A DNA stretch of 64,000 nucleotides from the NCBI GenBank assembly GCA_023213395.1, contig CM041465.1, forward strand, positions 236,351,741 to 236,415,740, in the 5' to 3' direction. The translations under genes and the position numbers were made by a program. The notes beneath the pieces are model-generated. The model had not been told where the DNA came from and ran no database searches. It saw only the letters and a program-made list of their open reading frames with translations. Positions 20,138 to 31,045 of this stretch are shown one piece after another (the first letter of the stretch is position 1; each line of letters starts with the position of its first letter). The stretch is from Cycas panzhihuaensis. Taxonomy: Eukaryota > Cycadophyta.

Positions 20138-20703
20138 AGAGGGAAAAGGGTCTCAGCAAGACGGATGAGAAAGAAGAGCAGCGGTGGGGTCACCAAGCAA
20201 AGAAGGGTGTGAGAGGCAGCACTGGGGCTATGAAGTACTCAGAAGGCTATAATAAGAACCATGGAGAATATGAGATCCCTAGAAGGAGGCTACTTGGGGA
20301 TGAGGAGATTGACCCATCAGACGGGAAGGAAATGACAATGAAAAAGGCCCCTTTAGGGTCCCAAAGGTCGCTAAAAGGGCCTCGACGAAGTCTAAGATAA
20401 GGGACGCACTTCCTTTAGGGGCCCCAAAGGCTCGAATGGGTAGAAAAAATAGACTTGAGGTGGCAAAATGATCTAGAAGAGTATAAATACGGGCATGTTT
20501 TAGGATGGAGTAAAAATTGAGATGGAAGGGATTTGCTGGAGATTGAAGGGGTTGCCATATATACACCAAGGAGGCAAAAAATGAAGGCCATAAAGGTGAA
20601 ACGAGGGACGGACCCATAAGGAAAAAGTGATATGGGAAAAGAGGTAGCTACAAGGGCTATCATATTGGAAGGAAAGGAGAAAGCACCCATTAGGGCCCCT
20701 ACC
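20138..20703 (-). other. B: leader between antisense promoter and aRNH
   Basis: Purine-rich on the plus strand, with no credible gene. It corresponds to 7256-7771 in A and to 45280-45366 plus 55278-55731 in C. Confidence 0.45.
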
Positions 20704-20712
20704 TATATAAGG
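20704..20712 (+). promoter_or_regulatory. Antisense promoter TATA box (B)
   Basis: TATATAAGG followed by AAAA, 184 nt before the donor GTGAGTGG at 20897. Identical to the boxes in A and C. Confidence 0.75.
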
Positions 20713-20737
20713 AAAATGAGGTGAAAATGGGATTTAT

Positions 20738-20896
20738 TTTCATGGGCTCACGATCGATCTAGAGCCCTTTCCCTTATGCAGTAGAGCACCACCTAACTTT
20801 GGAGGCACACAAGGGGGAGACCTGACTATTAGATCAAGGCATGGATATAGCCGATGAGACCAGGATAATAAGATGGTAGTAGCTAGGCCAGATCTA
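20738..20896 (+). pseudogene. B: antisense gene, exon 1
   Basis: Plus-strand stretch between the predicted start and donor GTGAGTGG (20897-20904). The frame that fits exon 2 ends NKMVVARPDL, aligned with DEMTMARPDP in C and DEMLTAKPDP in A. Stops precede it. The start codon is not certain and the left edge is approximate. Confidence 0.5.
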
Positions 20897-21392
20897 GTGA
20901 GTGGATTGCCCTTACCTATTCCATTTCATCAATTTAGTTAATATGTTTTTTATGTTTTTGAAGTGTTTTTTGGCCCCTTAAGGGAAAATTTGGACTCTCT
21001 ATAACCCGATTTGGGCCCAAAGAGAGGGAGGACTAGGGCATTAGGTAGTCCTGGTCCCAGTGGGCCTGACTATGGTCCACCTAAGTAAAACATTTTTGGT
21101 TTTTGGGTATTTCCTCCCTATTTTTATGGGGTTATGGAAGGCCCCAAGGTAAAACTCATGGTGCCACAAACTTTGTTGTGGGGCCACTGAGATTATGCTA
21201 AAATCTCAATGGAGCCCATATCAAACTCTATAGTACTGTAGAGTTTAATATGGGGCAGAGGCTGACAAGTAAAAAGAAGAAGAAAAGGGGCCCAAGAAGG
21301 TGCCAAACTTAGCCTATAGAGGGGGAGAGGCAACCTGAGGGCATGTAGGTAGAGTGTGGAGTATTCTATCTAGTTGTTGGGTGTTTTTGCAA

Positions 21393-22613
21393 GCAATTGT
21401 CATGGTAGACAACCATGAGAACATAGGGGTTACCATGATGAGTTTTATCAAGATGATGACTCACGGGGATAGATGGATATTAGGGCGATGTGGACTACTG
21501 AAGGTTATTAAGACCCCCCAATATGCATTGGATCAGTGCCTCTTGGTAGACATAGTCTCCCATTAGGATAACAGGCAGTACATATTCCACCTTCCCCAAG
21601 TGGAGGATGTTACCATCATACCAGGAGAAGTTTAGAAGATCCTGGGTATATCGACAAGAGGAGCACCAGTATCACTAGTGACATTGCTTAGCAATGATGC
21701 TACACACAGGGAGTTAGCCACATTCTTCACTAGCCAGGATAGGTGGCATTGATGAGGGGTATCAGTTTAGACGATGGTCATGTCATAGATTCCTTGATTA
21801 AGGAAACTCATTACATTGGGTATTCTATTTCAGATTTCCCAAAACTATAACTATAGGGAAATACCTGGTAGGTGGATAGAGATGGTCAGGAGATATGAGG
21901 CTGGTGAGAGACTAGATTAGGCTGCCTTGATAGTGGAGAACATGATCACCTAGTTAGATGCTATCAGGGTGGTAGGGAGAGGTAATTTTTCATATTGCAT
22001 GCTATTGTAGTGTTGGTTGTTTGATCATTTTAGGGTGGTAGAACCACCAAGAGGACCACACCCCATCTCATTATGAGCTCCTATGGTACATAGGTGGAAA
22101 ATGCAGTTTAGAGGGACTAAGGACTAGGCACACATCAGGTGATCGGTGGAGGCTACATCACTAGACCTCCTTACTCTAGCATACTACATGACAGACCCAT
22201 ATAGAGGAGTGAGGTGGGACATCAACAATGAGGTAAGAGGAGTGGGAGGTGATCCTAGAGATGGAGGCGATGATGATGGAGGAGATGGGGTAGGCACATC
22301 AAGAGCGGAAGGCCCGTCATAGACTATGGGGGGGAAGAGACAGGTCTATTAAGGGTCACAAGAGCTGAGGTAGGTCCTTCAGGAGCTACAAGAGGAGGTA
22401 GACCACCTCACACACCAGTTCAGAGACTAAGGGTGGTAGGCAGAGCTCAGGCAATGGTAGTGACTATAGTAGTAGTGGCAGAGGGGGGAGGAGACTCCCT
22501 AGCAGGCCAGGTGGTAGGTGAGGTAGCACTTGAGCAGGAGGAAGTACCAGTGGTCGAGGGAGATCCTTAGGAGGAAGTGGTCATCCAAGTTGAGGAGTCA
22601 ACCGTCTTAAGAG
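21393..22613 (+). pseudogene. B: antisense gene, exon 2 (plant-mobile-domain-like)
   Basis: Begins AIVMVDNHENIGVTMMSFIKM. LDQCLLVDIVSH is followed by a stop where A has Trp, then NRQYIFHLPQVEDVTIIPGEV and GAPVSLVTLL. It aligns with A and C throughout the first 130 residues; later it is broken by many stops and shifts. The end is Glu/Gly-rich and meets donor GTAAGAA at 22614. The acceptor before it is AA instead of AG (21391-21392), so splicing would fail in this copy. Length 1221 nt, like C (1222). Confidence 0.65.
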
Positions 22614-22741
22614 GTAAGAAACTACCTTTTCCTATTATCTTTTGACCACTAGGCATTTAGATGGCTTGTTTTGATTTGATTTTGAGGATTTGATATATAC
22701 ATGGATGTATAGACTGATATGTGGTGTGTTTGACTTAGTAG
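22614..22741 (+). other. B: predicted intron 2 of the antisense gene
   Basis: Donor GTAAGAA and acceptor TTAGTAG, 128 nt, TG-rich. Joining gives RGVA-stop-MGRLIEAVI, in register with EGVAEV-stop-RLVEAMV of A. The same intron is 111 nt in A and 114 nt in C. Confidence 0.65.
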
Positions 22742-23370
22742 GAGTAGCATAGATGGGGAGGTTGATAGAGGCAGTAATTTGAGAGAGTTCCCTTACATCT
22801 ATGTAGAGGGGCAACCTCCCATCCAGGTTGAAGAGGAGCCTCAATTAGTGGGGGCACACATAGTGGCATTTGCCCCACTAATCAGGGCCAAGGATGTATA
22901 GGTAGCAGAGTCCCCATAGCACCAGGCAATGGTGGGATAAATACATGGAGAGTTGGATGAGACCTGCGCAGAGAGAGACCAAGCAGTCAAAGAGAGGGAT
23001 ATCCTATAATGCTGGGTCCAGGCATTAGAGCCTCAAGGTAGAGGAGCAAGTGGAGATGCAGAGCATCACATCTGCATTATCGTGCTAGAGGAGAGACTCT
23101 AAGGGGTGGAGGGAGAGAGGGATCATATCCAAATGTGATATGATCAACTGGTAGAGCAGATGGTAACAAGGTCATTGCAGAGTAGGACTCAGACTTAGAT
23201 GATGGCAGTAACCCCGAGGAGGCCTCGAGATAAGGGGAGTGACGCTGGAGCTCACAGTGGCACAGGAGGAGCTTGGGACGTATTTGGTCACCTAGGGAGG
23301 GATCACACTGGCCAAGAGATGATACCCCCTAAGCACAGGATCACCAGAGATCAAGGTTATTGCTAGTTTT
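22742..23370 (+). pseudogene. B: antisense gene, exon 3
   Basis: Frame fragments LREFPYIYVEGQPPIQVEEE, ELDETCAERDQAVKERDIL and YDQLVEQMVTRSLQSRT align with exon 3 of A and C. One frameshift lies near 22795 and several stops follow. The middle is heptad-like and charged, suggesting a coiled coil. The tail differs from A and C (DVFGHLGRDHTGQEMIPP). Confidence 0.6.
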
Positions 23371-24013
23371 GACTGGGAAAGCACAGGGCCTCCAGGGAGT
23401 CACCATATGTTACCACATGATTATACCCCTCCCTGTAAGGATTCCAGCTTTCCACGGATGATGTACTACATTGTTTTATATGACATGATTCATTATGTAT
23501 ATAGATAGAGGCCATTGGCACCCTATTTGATGTATGATGACGGTGTTATGATGGTGTATGATGGTGCATGATGATGCATTTGTTGTATGTTTTATTTATA
23601 TGTTTGTATGTATGTAGACATAGGTGTATGGGTGTACAAGGGGTTATACATCATGATGATTTGGTTAGTTATCATATGGTTTTTGTTGTTGGATTATATG
23701 GGTGATGCCTACACTTCCTTTCATGTAGGGCCATACTCGTAGCAAGCATATACAACCACCATGAGCATAGGTGATAGGTATGTATGAAGCTAGGAGATGG
23801 CGAGTCATACATGTCCATCGATGGAGCATAGAAGATATACAAAGGAAGCACCAGCAAGGAGATAGAGAGCACAAGTACTCAAGCATGAAGTCCTAGTTGT
23901 AGTGTGATTCCAAACTCAAAAGTTGTGGGAACCAACATATCCAATTAGGAGGAACGATTTCTCACAGGAGGGAAACAAGAGATGCCACAAGAGAAAATAC
24001 AAAGATAGGAAGG
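23371..24013. other. B: spacer between antisense gene and pol end
   Basis: No gene. 23480-23620 is a degenerate ATGATG/TGTATG simple repeat, the counterpart of the ACATAC-rich spacers of A (4650-4790) and C (42400-42480). Confidence 0.5.
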
Positions 24014-24071
24014 CCACCATAAACCATCATTCCACCTATGGTTGGGGGGAATAAGGACACACTTAGGATGG
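24014..24071 (-). repeat. Hairpin after pol (B copy)
   Basis: On the minus strand CCATCCTAAG opens the left arm and the right arm ends TTTATGGTGG, with an inner stem around CCCCAACCATAGG. Pairing is weaker than in A, C or D. Same position after integrase. Confidence 0.7.
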
Positions 24072-24109
24072 TAGTTTAGGCTCATTTTAGAGCAAGAAAA
24101 GGGAGAATG

Positions 24110-25330
24110 GGTGTGCCTAATCTACACGTAGGTAGGGATAGTCACATGTAGAATTTCTTTACGAACTTACCATTGATAACTTTCTCAAATTCAAGACCCC
24201 CCAAGGTTTTAATCCTTTAAGCGTCATTATTGAGGATTTTGAGAATGACGAAGGGACTAACCCATTTAGGTATGAATTTAGACAAGCAATTATGAAGATA
24301 TTCGAGCTTGAGGACATGATCCCCAGGGTGAAAAGGGTGGGGGCAAAGGCATTTGTCATACATCCTTCACAACCTAGCCTTAGAGGCAAGATTCGCTTGA
24401 TACGTGGCTAAGCACTTCTCATCTAAGGCTTTGAGGTCTATGAGATGGGCCTAATGAAAAGACTTATCATCAACAATAGCCTGGAGGGAAACCTGCAAGG
24501 AAAGGATCTTAACTTCTAATGGGAGAATTATCTCAGTTTTGTACATAAGGGAGAATGGGATCATTCACATAGCTGTCTGGATAGATCTGTGGTATGCCCA
24601 TAGAACAGAAGGGAGTTGAAGATGCTAATCTTTTTTAGATTGGACAACAGTTTTCTTCAAGATGTTTATGAGGGTTTTATTAAAAGATTTGATCTAGTCG
24701 TTGGCCTGAGGTTAATAAGGAGAGAAGGTTTTATGAGAAATCTTAAATTTTTCAAAAAGCTCATCCATTTCCTTATTACAAAATGGGGTTTTGTTGTCCA
24801 TGATCAAGACGTCGAGGATCCCAAATCAACAAATAATATGCTAGTAAATGAAGGTAGCTATCATCTTGCCATGAGTAGAGGATAGAGGGACTGCTTCAGC
24901 TCATTTAGTAAAGTATTCTATCACGGTCAAGATGAACTTATGATGTGACAAAGAAGGTGGGGTTATGGCCCCAATGAGGTCTAATCCCCATTGGGAGAAA
25001 GTCCATGGGGATATGACAAGGTGCAAGGCCTCGAAAGGTAACTGGAGGAAGTTGGTATGCTCTTGACACTGGCGACATCCCAAGGCATAGGCTTGGGCAT
25101 CCTTGAAGAGGGACGACCAATAATACCCCATGCAAAGGATCCTTTCGGCCATAGATTCGCCCCCAAAATGCCTCCCGCAAATGCCATTATAGAATTCATG
25201 GAGTAATTAGCTCATCTCATCAGGGTTAACGTAGTAGAGAAGGATCCCATCAAAGGACCTCTTATACAATACCTCCCCTATGCAGAAATACTTCCTAGCA
25301 GTAGCCCAAATATGTGACCTAACCTTATCA
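24110..25330 (-). pseudogene. pol: B: integrase
   Basis: Minus-strand reading: FYNGICGRHFGGESMAERIL and CRQCQEHTNF (zinc region, first His replaced by Tyr), WGLDLIGAITPPSLSHHKFI (first Asp, near 25000), LIMDNKTPFCNKEMDEL (second Asp, near 24800) and SFNKTLINILKKTV after a lost Glu region (a stop and IKSFNK instead of VESFNK). The C-terminal part includes LEYLHNCLSKF and FEKVINGKFVKKF at 24150-24190. Many stops. Confidence 0.85.
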
Positions 25331-26010
25331 CTTACATTGGGACAAGACTGTTGATCAGTGAGGTATCGCACAATGTCCCCATACCACTTGCTATTGCCTA
25401 ATGGATGGGGGGATGAATCCTAAATGGCTAAAATGTGCTCATTAGGAAAGGAATTGTCAACTAGAGTATCATAAGGGTTCAGGATGGGGGTGTTAGCTAT
25501 TTATTCAACAACCACCATTCCCTTCTTTGATTTCCTGTTGACAATTTGGAGATTAAATTCTTAGAGGAGGATGGCCCACTTGTCGGTCCTACCTATCAAG
25601 TCAGATTAGGTTAGCAAGTACCTTAAGGGATCAAACTAGATGATCATCCTAGTAGCATCTTTAAGCAAGTAGTGTCTAAACTTCTTGGTAGTGTATACCA
25701 AGGAGAGACGTTCCTTCTCGACATGAGAGTAGTTAAGCTTAGTAGCAATGAGAGTACAACTAATAAAGTAAATAGCTCTTTCAGCTCCTAAGTCATCGTC
25801 TTTAGCTAGCATGGCACCTAAGGATTCATTGGTAGCCAAGGTGTATTGGATGAAGGGCCTGTGGAAGAGAGGAAGCACCAAAGTTGGGGCAGAAGTGAGA
25901 GATCTCTTAACCTCCTCGAAGGCTTGTTGGGCCTTCAAAGACCAAATAAATTGGGCTTCTTTCTTCAATAGTTTGGTAAGAGGTTTTACATTTATGACAA
26001 AGTTCACTAA
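25331..26010 (-). pseudogene. pol: B: RNase H of pol
   Basis: Open from 26007 to 25636 on the minus strand: KAQQAFEEVKRSLTSAPTLV, RPFIQYTLATNESLGAMLA, RAIYFISCTLIATKLNYS, EKERLSLVYTTKKFRHYLL. The first acidic residue is Asn (ATNE, TDE in C). The third region (QSDP) falls after a frame break near 25630. It follows RT directly as in all Ty3/gypsy pols. Confidence 0.85.
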
Positions 26011-26820
26011 GAAACACCTAATAAAACCTAATCTACCTAGGAATGACTTAATTTTTCATTGGGTCCTAGGAGGAGGCATGTCAAGGATGGCCTTGACTTT
26101 GTTGGGATCAATTTGGATACCTTGTTTTGAAACAAGGAACCAAAGGAGTTTGCTGACTGTCACGGAAAGCACGCATTTAAGGGGGTTTAGGCTTATATGG
26201 TACTCACAGAATCATGTGAAGATGGCCCACAAATTGCTAGGATGATGGGCCCTCACGCACGAAATGCCCATCATGTCATCCATGAAAACCTTAAGAGTTT
26301 TGTTAATAAGGCCGTGAAAGATAAATTACCTCACCCTTTGATAAGTGGCACTTGCATTCTTAAGCCTAAAGGGCATCTCTTTGTAAGCAAAGGTACCCCA
26401 AGGTGTGGTGAAGGCCATCTTGTGGTGGTCTTCAGGGGAGATTTAGATTTGATTGTAACTTGAGAAGCTGTCCATCAAGGACATGACTTCAAAACTAGTA
26501 GTTCGATCAATGATTTGATCGATGAAGGGAAGAGGGAAGTTATCCTTAGGATATACATTGTTGATGTCATGAAAGTCAACGCATATCCTAATCGTCCCAT
26601 TCTTTTTAGTAATGGGGACAATATTGGAGACCCACTTAGGGTAGTCGATGGAAGTAATTAACCCCATGTCTAGGAGTTTCTCCACTTCTATCTTCACGAT
26701 AGCTAAAAGTTTTAGGTGAAGAGGGCATTGTTTTTGCCACACGGGATGAGCGCCCGAGATAGTGGTGAGGTTGTGGGTGATGATAGAAGGGTTTATTCCC
26801 TTCATATCAAAGTAGTCCTA
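26011..26820 (-). pseudogene. pol: B: reverse transcriptase
   Basis: The N-terminal half is open at 26805-26443: MKGINPSIITHNLTTISGAH, VEKLLDMGLITSIDYPKWVS, KKNGTIRICVDFHDINNVYP, KDNFPLPFIDQIIDRTTSFE. The catalytic VFMDDMMG lies near 26265-26290. Between them the TTPWGTFAYKEMPF block (near 26385) is in frame with stops around it. Thumb motifs continue to 26020. This is the best-preserved RT fingers region among the A, B and E copies, but it is still broken. Confidence 0.88.
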
Positions 26821-27770
26821 TGCAAAAACATCTCAAAATTTCTCAAACTGAAGGTTATATTCCTTCATTTCATCAGGAGAGCATTCTGCTACCACCTTTA
26901 TGACCTTACCAGGGCGAGGACTGTGTCCTTGGTTGCCCCTATGCATATGGCATTCCCTTCCTCAAAGTGAAATGGGGCTTGGTCTATAGGAAGGGGCAAA
27001 GAAGAATAAGATGGGTTTCAATCAACTAGGGATGACTTGATAGCTAAGATCTTCTAGTGACCCAGTCTATGATGACCAGGAGGGAAATTAGGCATGGATC
27101 CAACCCAATGCTCAAACAAAGCCTCATCATCCTTGAAGCAATCTACCCCATGGATAACCATGCTTCGAGAAGATGAGGGGTGAGAAGTGGAAGGAGTAGT
27201 GGGACTGTAGCGGTCGACCCACCACTCAATGTACTCAAGGGACTCTTTGGAAGAGTCAGAGGGAACCCTCTTGTGACAAGTGACAAGAGGTCTCCACACC
27301 TCAGTGCCTGCGGAGGGTGGTAAAGTAGAAAGTGAAGTGGTGTGGGAGGTCGCACAAGGGGTAGGAGTAATGACATACGACCTAAGAGGAAAATTGGTCT
27401 CCTCGACAGAAGAGGCTTTAGGTTAGGACCTATGACACCGAGAGTATCCCCTACTCATATTTAAAAGGGATATAGGGTGAGGGAGGTCCTCATGTTTACC
27501 ATCAGACTCGTTGTTTCTAAGCATAGCGAGGTACCCATAGCTCCCTACACAAATAGGGGCAAAGCAGATAAGGTTCGAGAAAGAAGAGGAAGGACCTTCT
27601 TCTAGGTGACACGAACCAGGAATATTGATAGAATAAGCAGATGCATGGCCAGAAGGACCCTTATCACCCTTTGCCTTGTTGCAAACCGCTTGATGAGATT
27701 GATGGGATTGTTTGGTGGGAGGAGACACCCAAGAAACAACCCTCATTCGTCCTTCATGGATGAATTTAAG
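26821..27770 (-). pseudogene. pol: B: protease-RT linker
   Basis: Conserved linker pieces on the minus strand: DCFKDDEALFEHWVGSMPN and GHHRLGH (27054-27150), FEEGNAICIGA (near 26940), and an acidic, Ser-rich stretch APICVGSYGYLAMLRNNESD (27500-27560). Similar text stands in A, C and E. No enzyme signature. Confidence 0.72.
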
Positions 27771-28343
27771 TTACCCCCAATAAGATGAGCACACAGCCCC
27801 TATTTGGTCGAGCCATGGGTGTCCTAACAAGAGGTTGTAGTCAAGATCCATGTCAAGGACTATAATATTCGTGAGGACAGTTTTGTCCTCGAGAGTAAGG
27901 GGAATAGACATCGATCCTAAGGGTGTCTTTTCACCACCATCATAGCCTTGACATCGCCATGGAATCAGTTCAAGGGCTAAGATACCAAGCTCTTGTATGA
28001 TGCACAAGGGTATGGCATTAACGGAAGAACCATTGTCTATAATGGTTCTCTGAAGGGTGCATTTGGGTGTGTCGATAGTTATGGTGAAGGGGTAGTGCCA
28101 TTGGCATTCCCTTTCACCAGATGCAGGGAGATCTTTAGGATCGAAAGAGATGATGAGTTTGCAACTTGGGGCAATGCCTAAGGTATGAACAAACGTGTCA
28201 ATCAATCTCAAAGTCTCTAAGAGAAGGGCATATTGTTTAGGGCAACTTCTTAAGACATCCATCATAGACATCCCCGTGGCCATGGTGTGGAGCTCATTAA
28301 TGATGGAGAAAAGCTGTCCTTTCATGGTAGGTTGGGGAAGCAC
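27771..28343 (-). pseudogene. pol: B: aspartic protease, open 190 residues
   Basis: Uninterrupted from MLPQPTMKGQLFSIINELHT to the RT linker. The centre is IIDNGSSVNAIPLCIIQELG (around residues 100-120), then LTLEDKTVLTNIIVLDMDLDYNLLLGHPWLDQIGAV. This is the longest open protease frame in the window. It would process Gag-Pol. The DNGSS centre differs from the standard DS/TG, but is shared by the A, B, D and E copies. Confidence 0.88.
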
Positions 28344-30870
28344 CCTCTAGAAATTGTAACAGCCAGGGCACACAGGAATGGTCTTGGGAAGTACATGGAT
28401 TTCTTAAGAAAGGACTTCCAAAGGAGGATCAAGGTGAGGAGTGGAAGAAGAGGCATTGTTTGCCTCTTTAGTTGCTTGAGATTGAGGTAAGGCATATAAT
28501 AGTGTGGTCTTGAGCATTTTAATGACTCTCTTTCCCTTGTTTCAAAAATGAGAAGGAGAAGGAGTTTGATGGTCGGGAGAACCAAAAGAAGAGGACGAGT
28601 TCCTTACACCCTTCCCTTTAGCTTGCGAAGGGCGAGGGTTTGGGGACCTTCCTCTATTTCAGTTACCCTTGTGATTAGTGTTGTGATCATGTTCCTCGTG
28701 CTTAGAGAAAGGATCTTTATAGATGAGTTGGTCTAGGTTAGGCTTAGATGCCCATTTGGGGGAAGAGTTACATTATGATGCAGCTATAGGGTGCTAGGCC
28801 TTACATTATAAATCTTTGTAGAAGCATTCCCCATAAATGGAACACCATTTCTTCTCTCATGAGAAGTTAGGCTTCCTCGTTTGAGAAGATTAGGTATTAC
28901 CACCCTTGAAGGGTGCAGCTTGAGAAGCTTGGTGTATTAGTTTATATGAAGTAGGGGATGAAGGGGCTTGGAGTTTAAGCTCCTTCATGGTACATTCGAA
29001 AGAATGTATAGTGGTTAGGGGATCCAAGGTCTTTTCTGTTGGGTGAGAAGAAGACCTAAGAGGCTATTAGACTTTAGTTTCATGGGGTAGAGGAGGTGCC
29101 TTACGTCATTATGAGGACTTAAGAGGCTTCTTTAGACCCACTTGGATCTCAATTGCCTCGAGGGCCAAGCACTTGGCTATGGAAGAATCACACATTATCA
29201 CCCCTATTTTGAGAACTTCAATATGGATTTTAGGGTAAAGGGCATTAACGAAGAGATCTCTCTTCAACTCCTCAAGCAGGGTTGCCTTGGTGGAATGAAG
29301 TAGATCATGGAAGTGTCTCATAAAGTCACGATTCATCTCATCGTGACCTTGTTTAAGAGACAGGAGAGCCTTTATTTCTCTCTTGCAAGGGTGACCTATG
29401 TCAAAATAATTGACAAATTCATCAAGGAGCTGCTCGAATAAGTGGATCGAGTGTGTTGGAAGGCGATAGAACCATTTAAGGCCATCACCTTGAAGGGAGC
29501 ACAGGAAGAGTTTTATCAAGATATGGGTGTATCCCCAATAATCGATGCATGCCATGGAAAATCCTCTAATGTGCTCTATTAGGTCTTGGGATAAGGCCCC
29601 GTCGAATTTGGGAACCTCAGGAGGGTGAGGTAGTAAGTTGGTTCTTAGCACCTCAATGGATAGAGGGGTTGATCTATAATCCATGAAGAGATGCACCCTA
29701 AGTTGGATCATATGATCAATGAGAGGTGGAGGAAGAGGTGGGAAAGGTTGACCAAACCCTCCTTAGGAGACTTGGTTCAAAAGAGGATAGGGACCTCCTC
29801 TCATTTGGTGAGAAGGTGTTAATCCTGCATTCGAAGGAATCAATGTGGGAGAAGATTGGTATGAAGGACCCATTCCCCCCTTATGGATATGCCCCTTGTT
29901 GGAAAAGAGCTTGAGATATAATGCTTTGGAAGGGGGTTTGCCCTCCTTGTAAAGGCATGACATGAGAGGTGACATAGGAAGATGGAATAAAGGGGTGTGA
30001 AATTAGGTTTTTCCCATATGGGCCACCCGTAGGTGGCACGACCCCATATGGGTGTAAAGGATCCACCCATAAACTGGAAGTAGGTTACCCTTACCATACC
30101 CCCATGGTTGAGAAGTGTAACCTAGAGGCACGTAAAGGGAAGGATCCCTAGGCTGGGCTTAGGAGTATGTAGGGGTGCCCCCCACGTGGCTAGAGGTAGG
30201 GATGTATGCAGACCCTCTAGATCTAATAGGAGGTGGATGTACTATGGTTGGTGCAGGTGTAGTTGTTTGACTAGATGGAGGCATGATCAACCCATGTTGG
30301 GAAGATGGTATGCCTTAGGTGGTCCCCAAGGAATATGGACCATGAGGAGAGGAGGATAAAGTGAGAGACGCACTCATCATAGGAAAGGGAACTGAATGAG
30401 ATGGATGAGGTGGAGCAGATGTAGAGGAAAGAAGCACAATGTTTTGCAAGATGTTCTCAAACCACCTAGGATGTGATTAGAGGTAAGCAGCTTAGAAGCA
30501 CCTATTAAGGGCTTCCACAACATCTAGAGGAGTGGTATCTGCCTGATCATAAGAGGTAGAAGGGTCCTCATATGAGGTAGACCCCACAGGACGATCCTCA
30601 TGAGGATCGCCATCGAAGTGGTGGTGCTCTAAGAGAGAAGATGCCTCCACTTCATGGGTGGAGAGGTGATGGACTTGCAGGTGTTCTTGGTCACCCAGGT
30701 AAAAAATAGGGTCCTCACACTCTTGGGTGGGCCCTTTGAGAGAGGTGGATGGTTCATGAGCTTTAGAAGCATACGTATGGTATGCCCAATCTGAAGGGAA
30801 TCCCTTCATGGTCGAATAAGAATCTGACGAAGGAAGGGGATGATAGCAAGAGTCTTCCAATAAGGGACGA
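28344..30870 (-). pseudogene. gag: B: gag
   Basis: Read from the right: N-terminal part MEDSCYHPLPSSDSYSTMKG (30860-30492, open), with PSTSYDQADTTPLDVVEALN; a Pro/Gly-rich middle (PYGVVPPTGGPYGKN, 29840-30066); then a 200-residue open core (29711-29109) with MDYRSTPLSIEVLRTNLLPH, PKFDGALSQDL, WFYRLPTHSIHLFEQLLDEF and SLKQGHDEMNRDFMRHFHDL, the retrotransposon gag capsid domain. A decayed zinc-binding text (KWCSIYGECF) lies near 28830-28870. Gag forms the particle and binds RNA. Confidence 0.88.
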
Positions 30871-31025
30871 AGGCCTCATAAGCCACGAGAGAATCATCCC
30901 ATACAAGTTCCCCCAAAGATTGGAAGGAAAAGAGATGATAAAGCAAGTGTTGGGGGCTGCCCAACAAATCAAGGAGAGCTACCAGAAAGATGGTAGCAAC
31001 GGAAAGAAGGAAGAGAGGATTAATC

Positions 31026-31044
31026 CCTTACTGGTGAGTCCCCA
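31026..31044 (-). promoter_or_regulatory. B: shortened primer-binding site
   Basis: One base after the LTR end (ATTCCA) the minus strand reads TGGGGACTCACCAGTAAGG. D has TGGCGACCATACTGGGGAC then TGCCAGTAAGG, so about 12 bases between the two TGG repeats seem deleted. Confidence 0.6.
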
Positions 31045-31045
31045 G

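Noticed and set aside
24616-24885. 89-residue plus-strand frame within the B integrase
   Set aside because: It is the reverse-strand shadow of the integrase; the minus-strand reading has clear family motifs.
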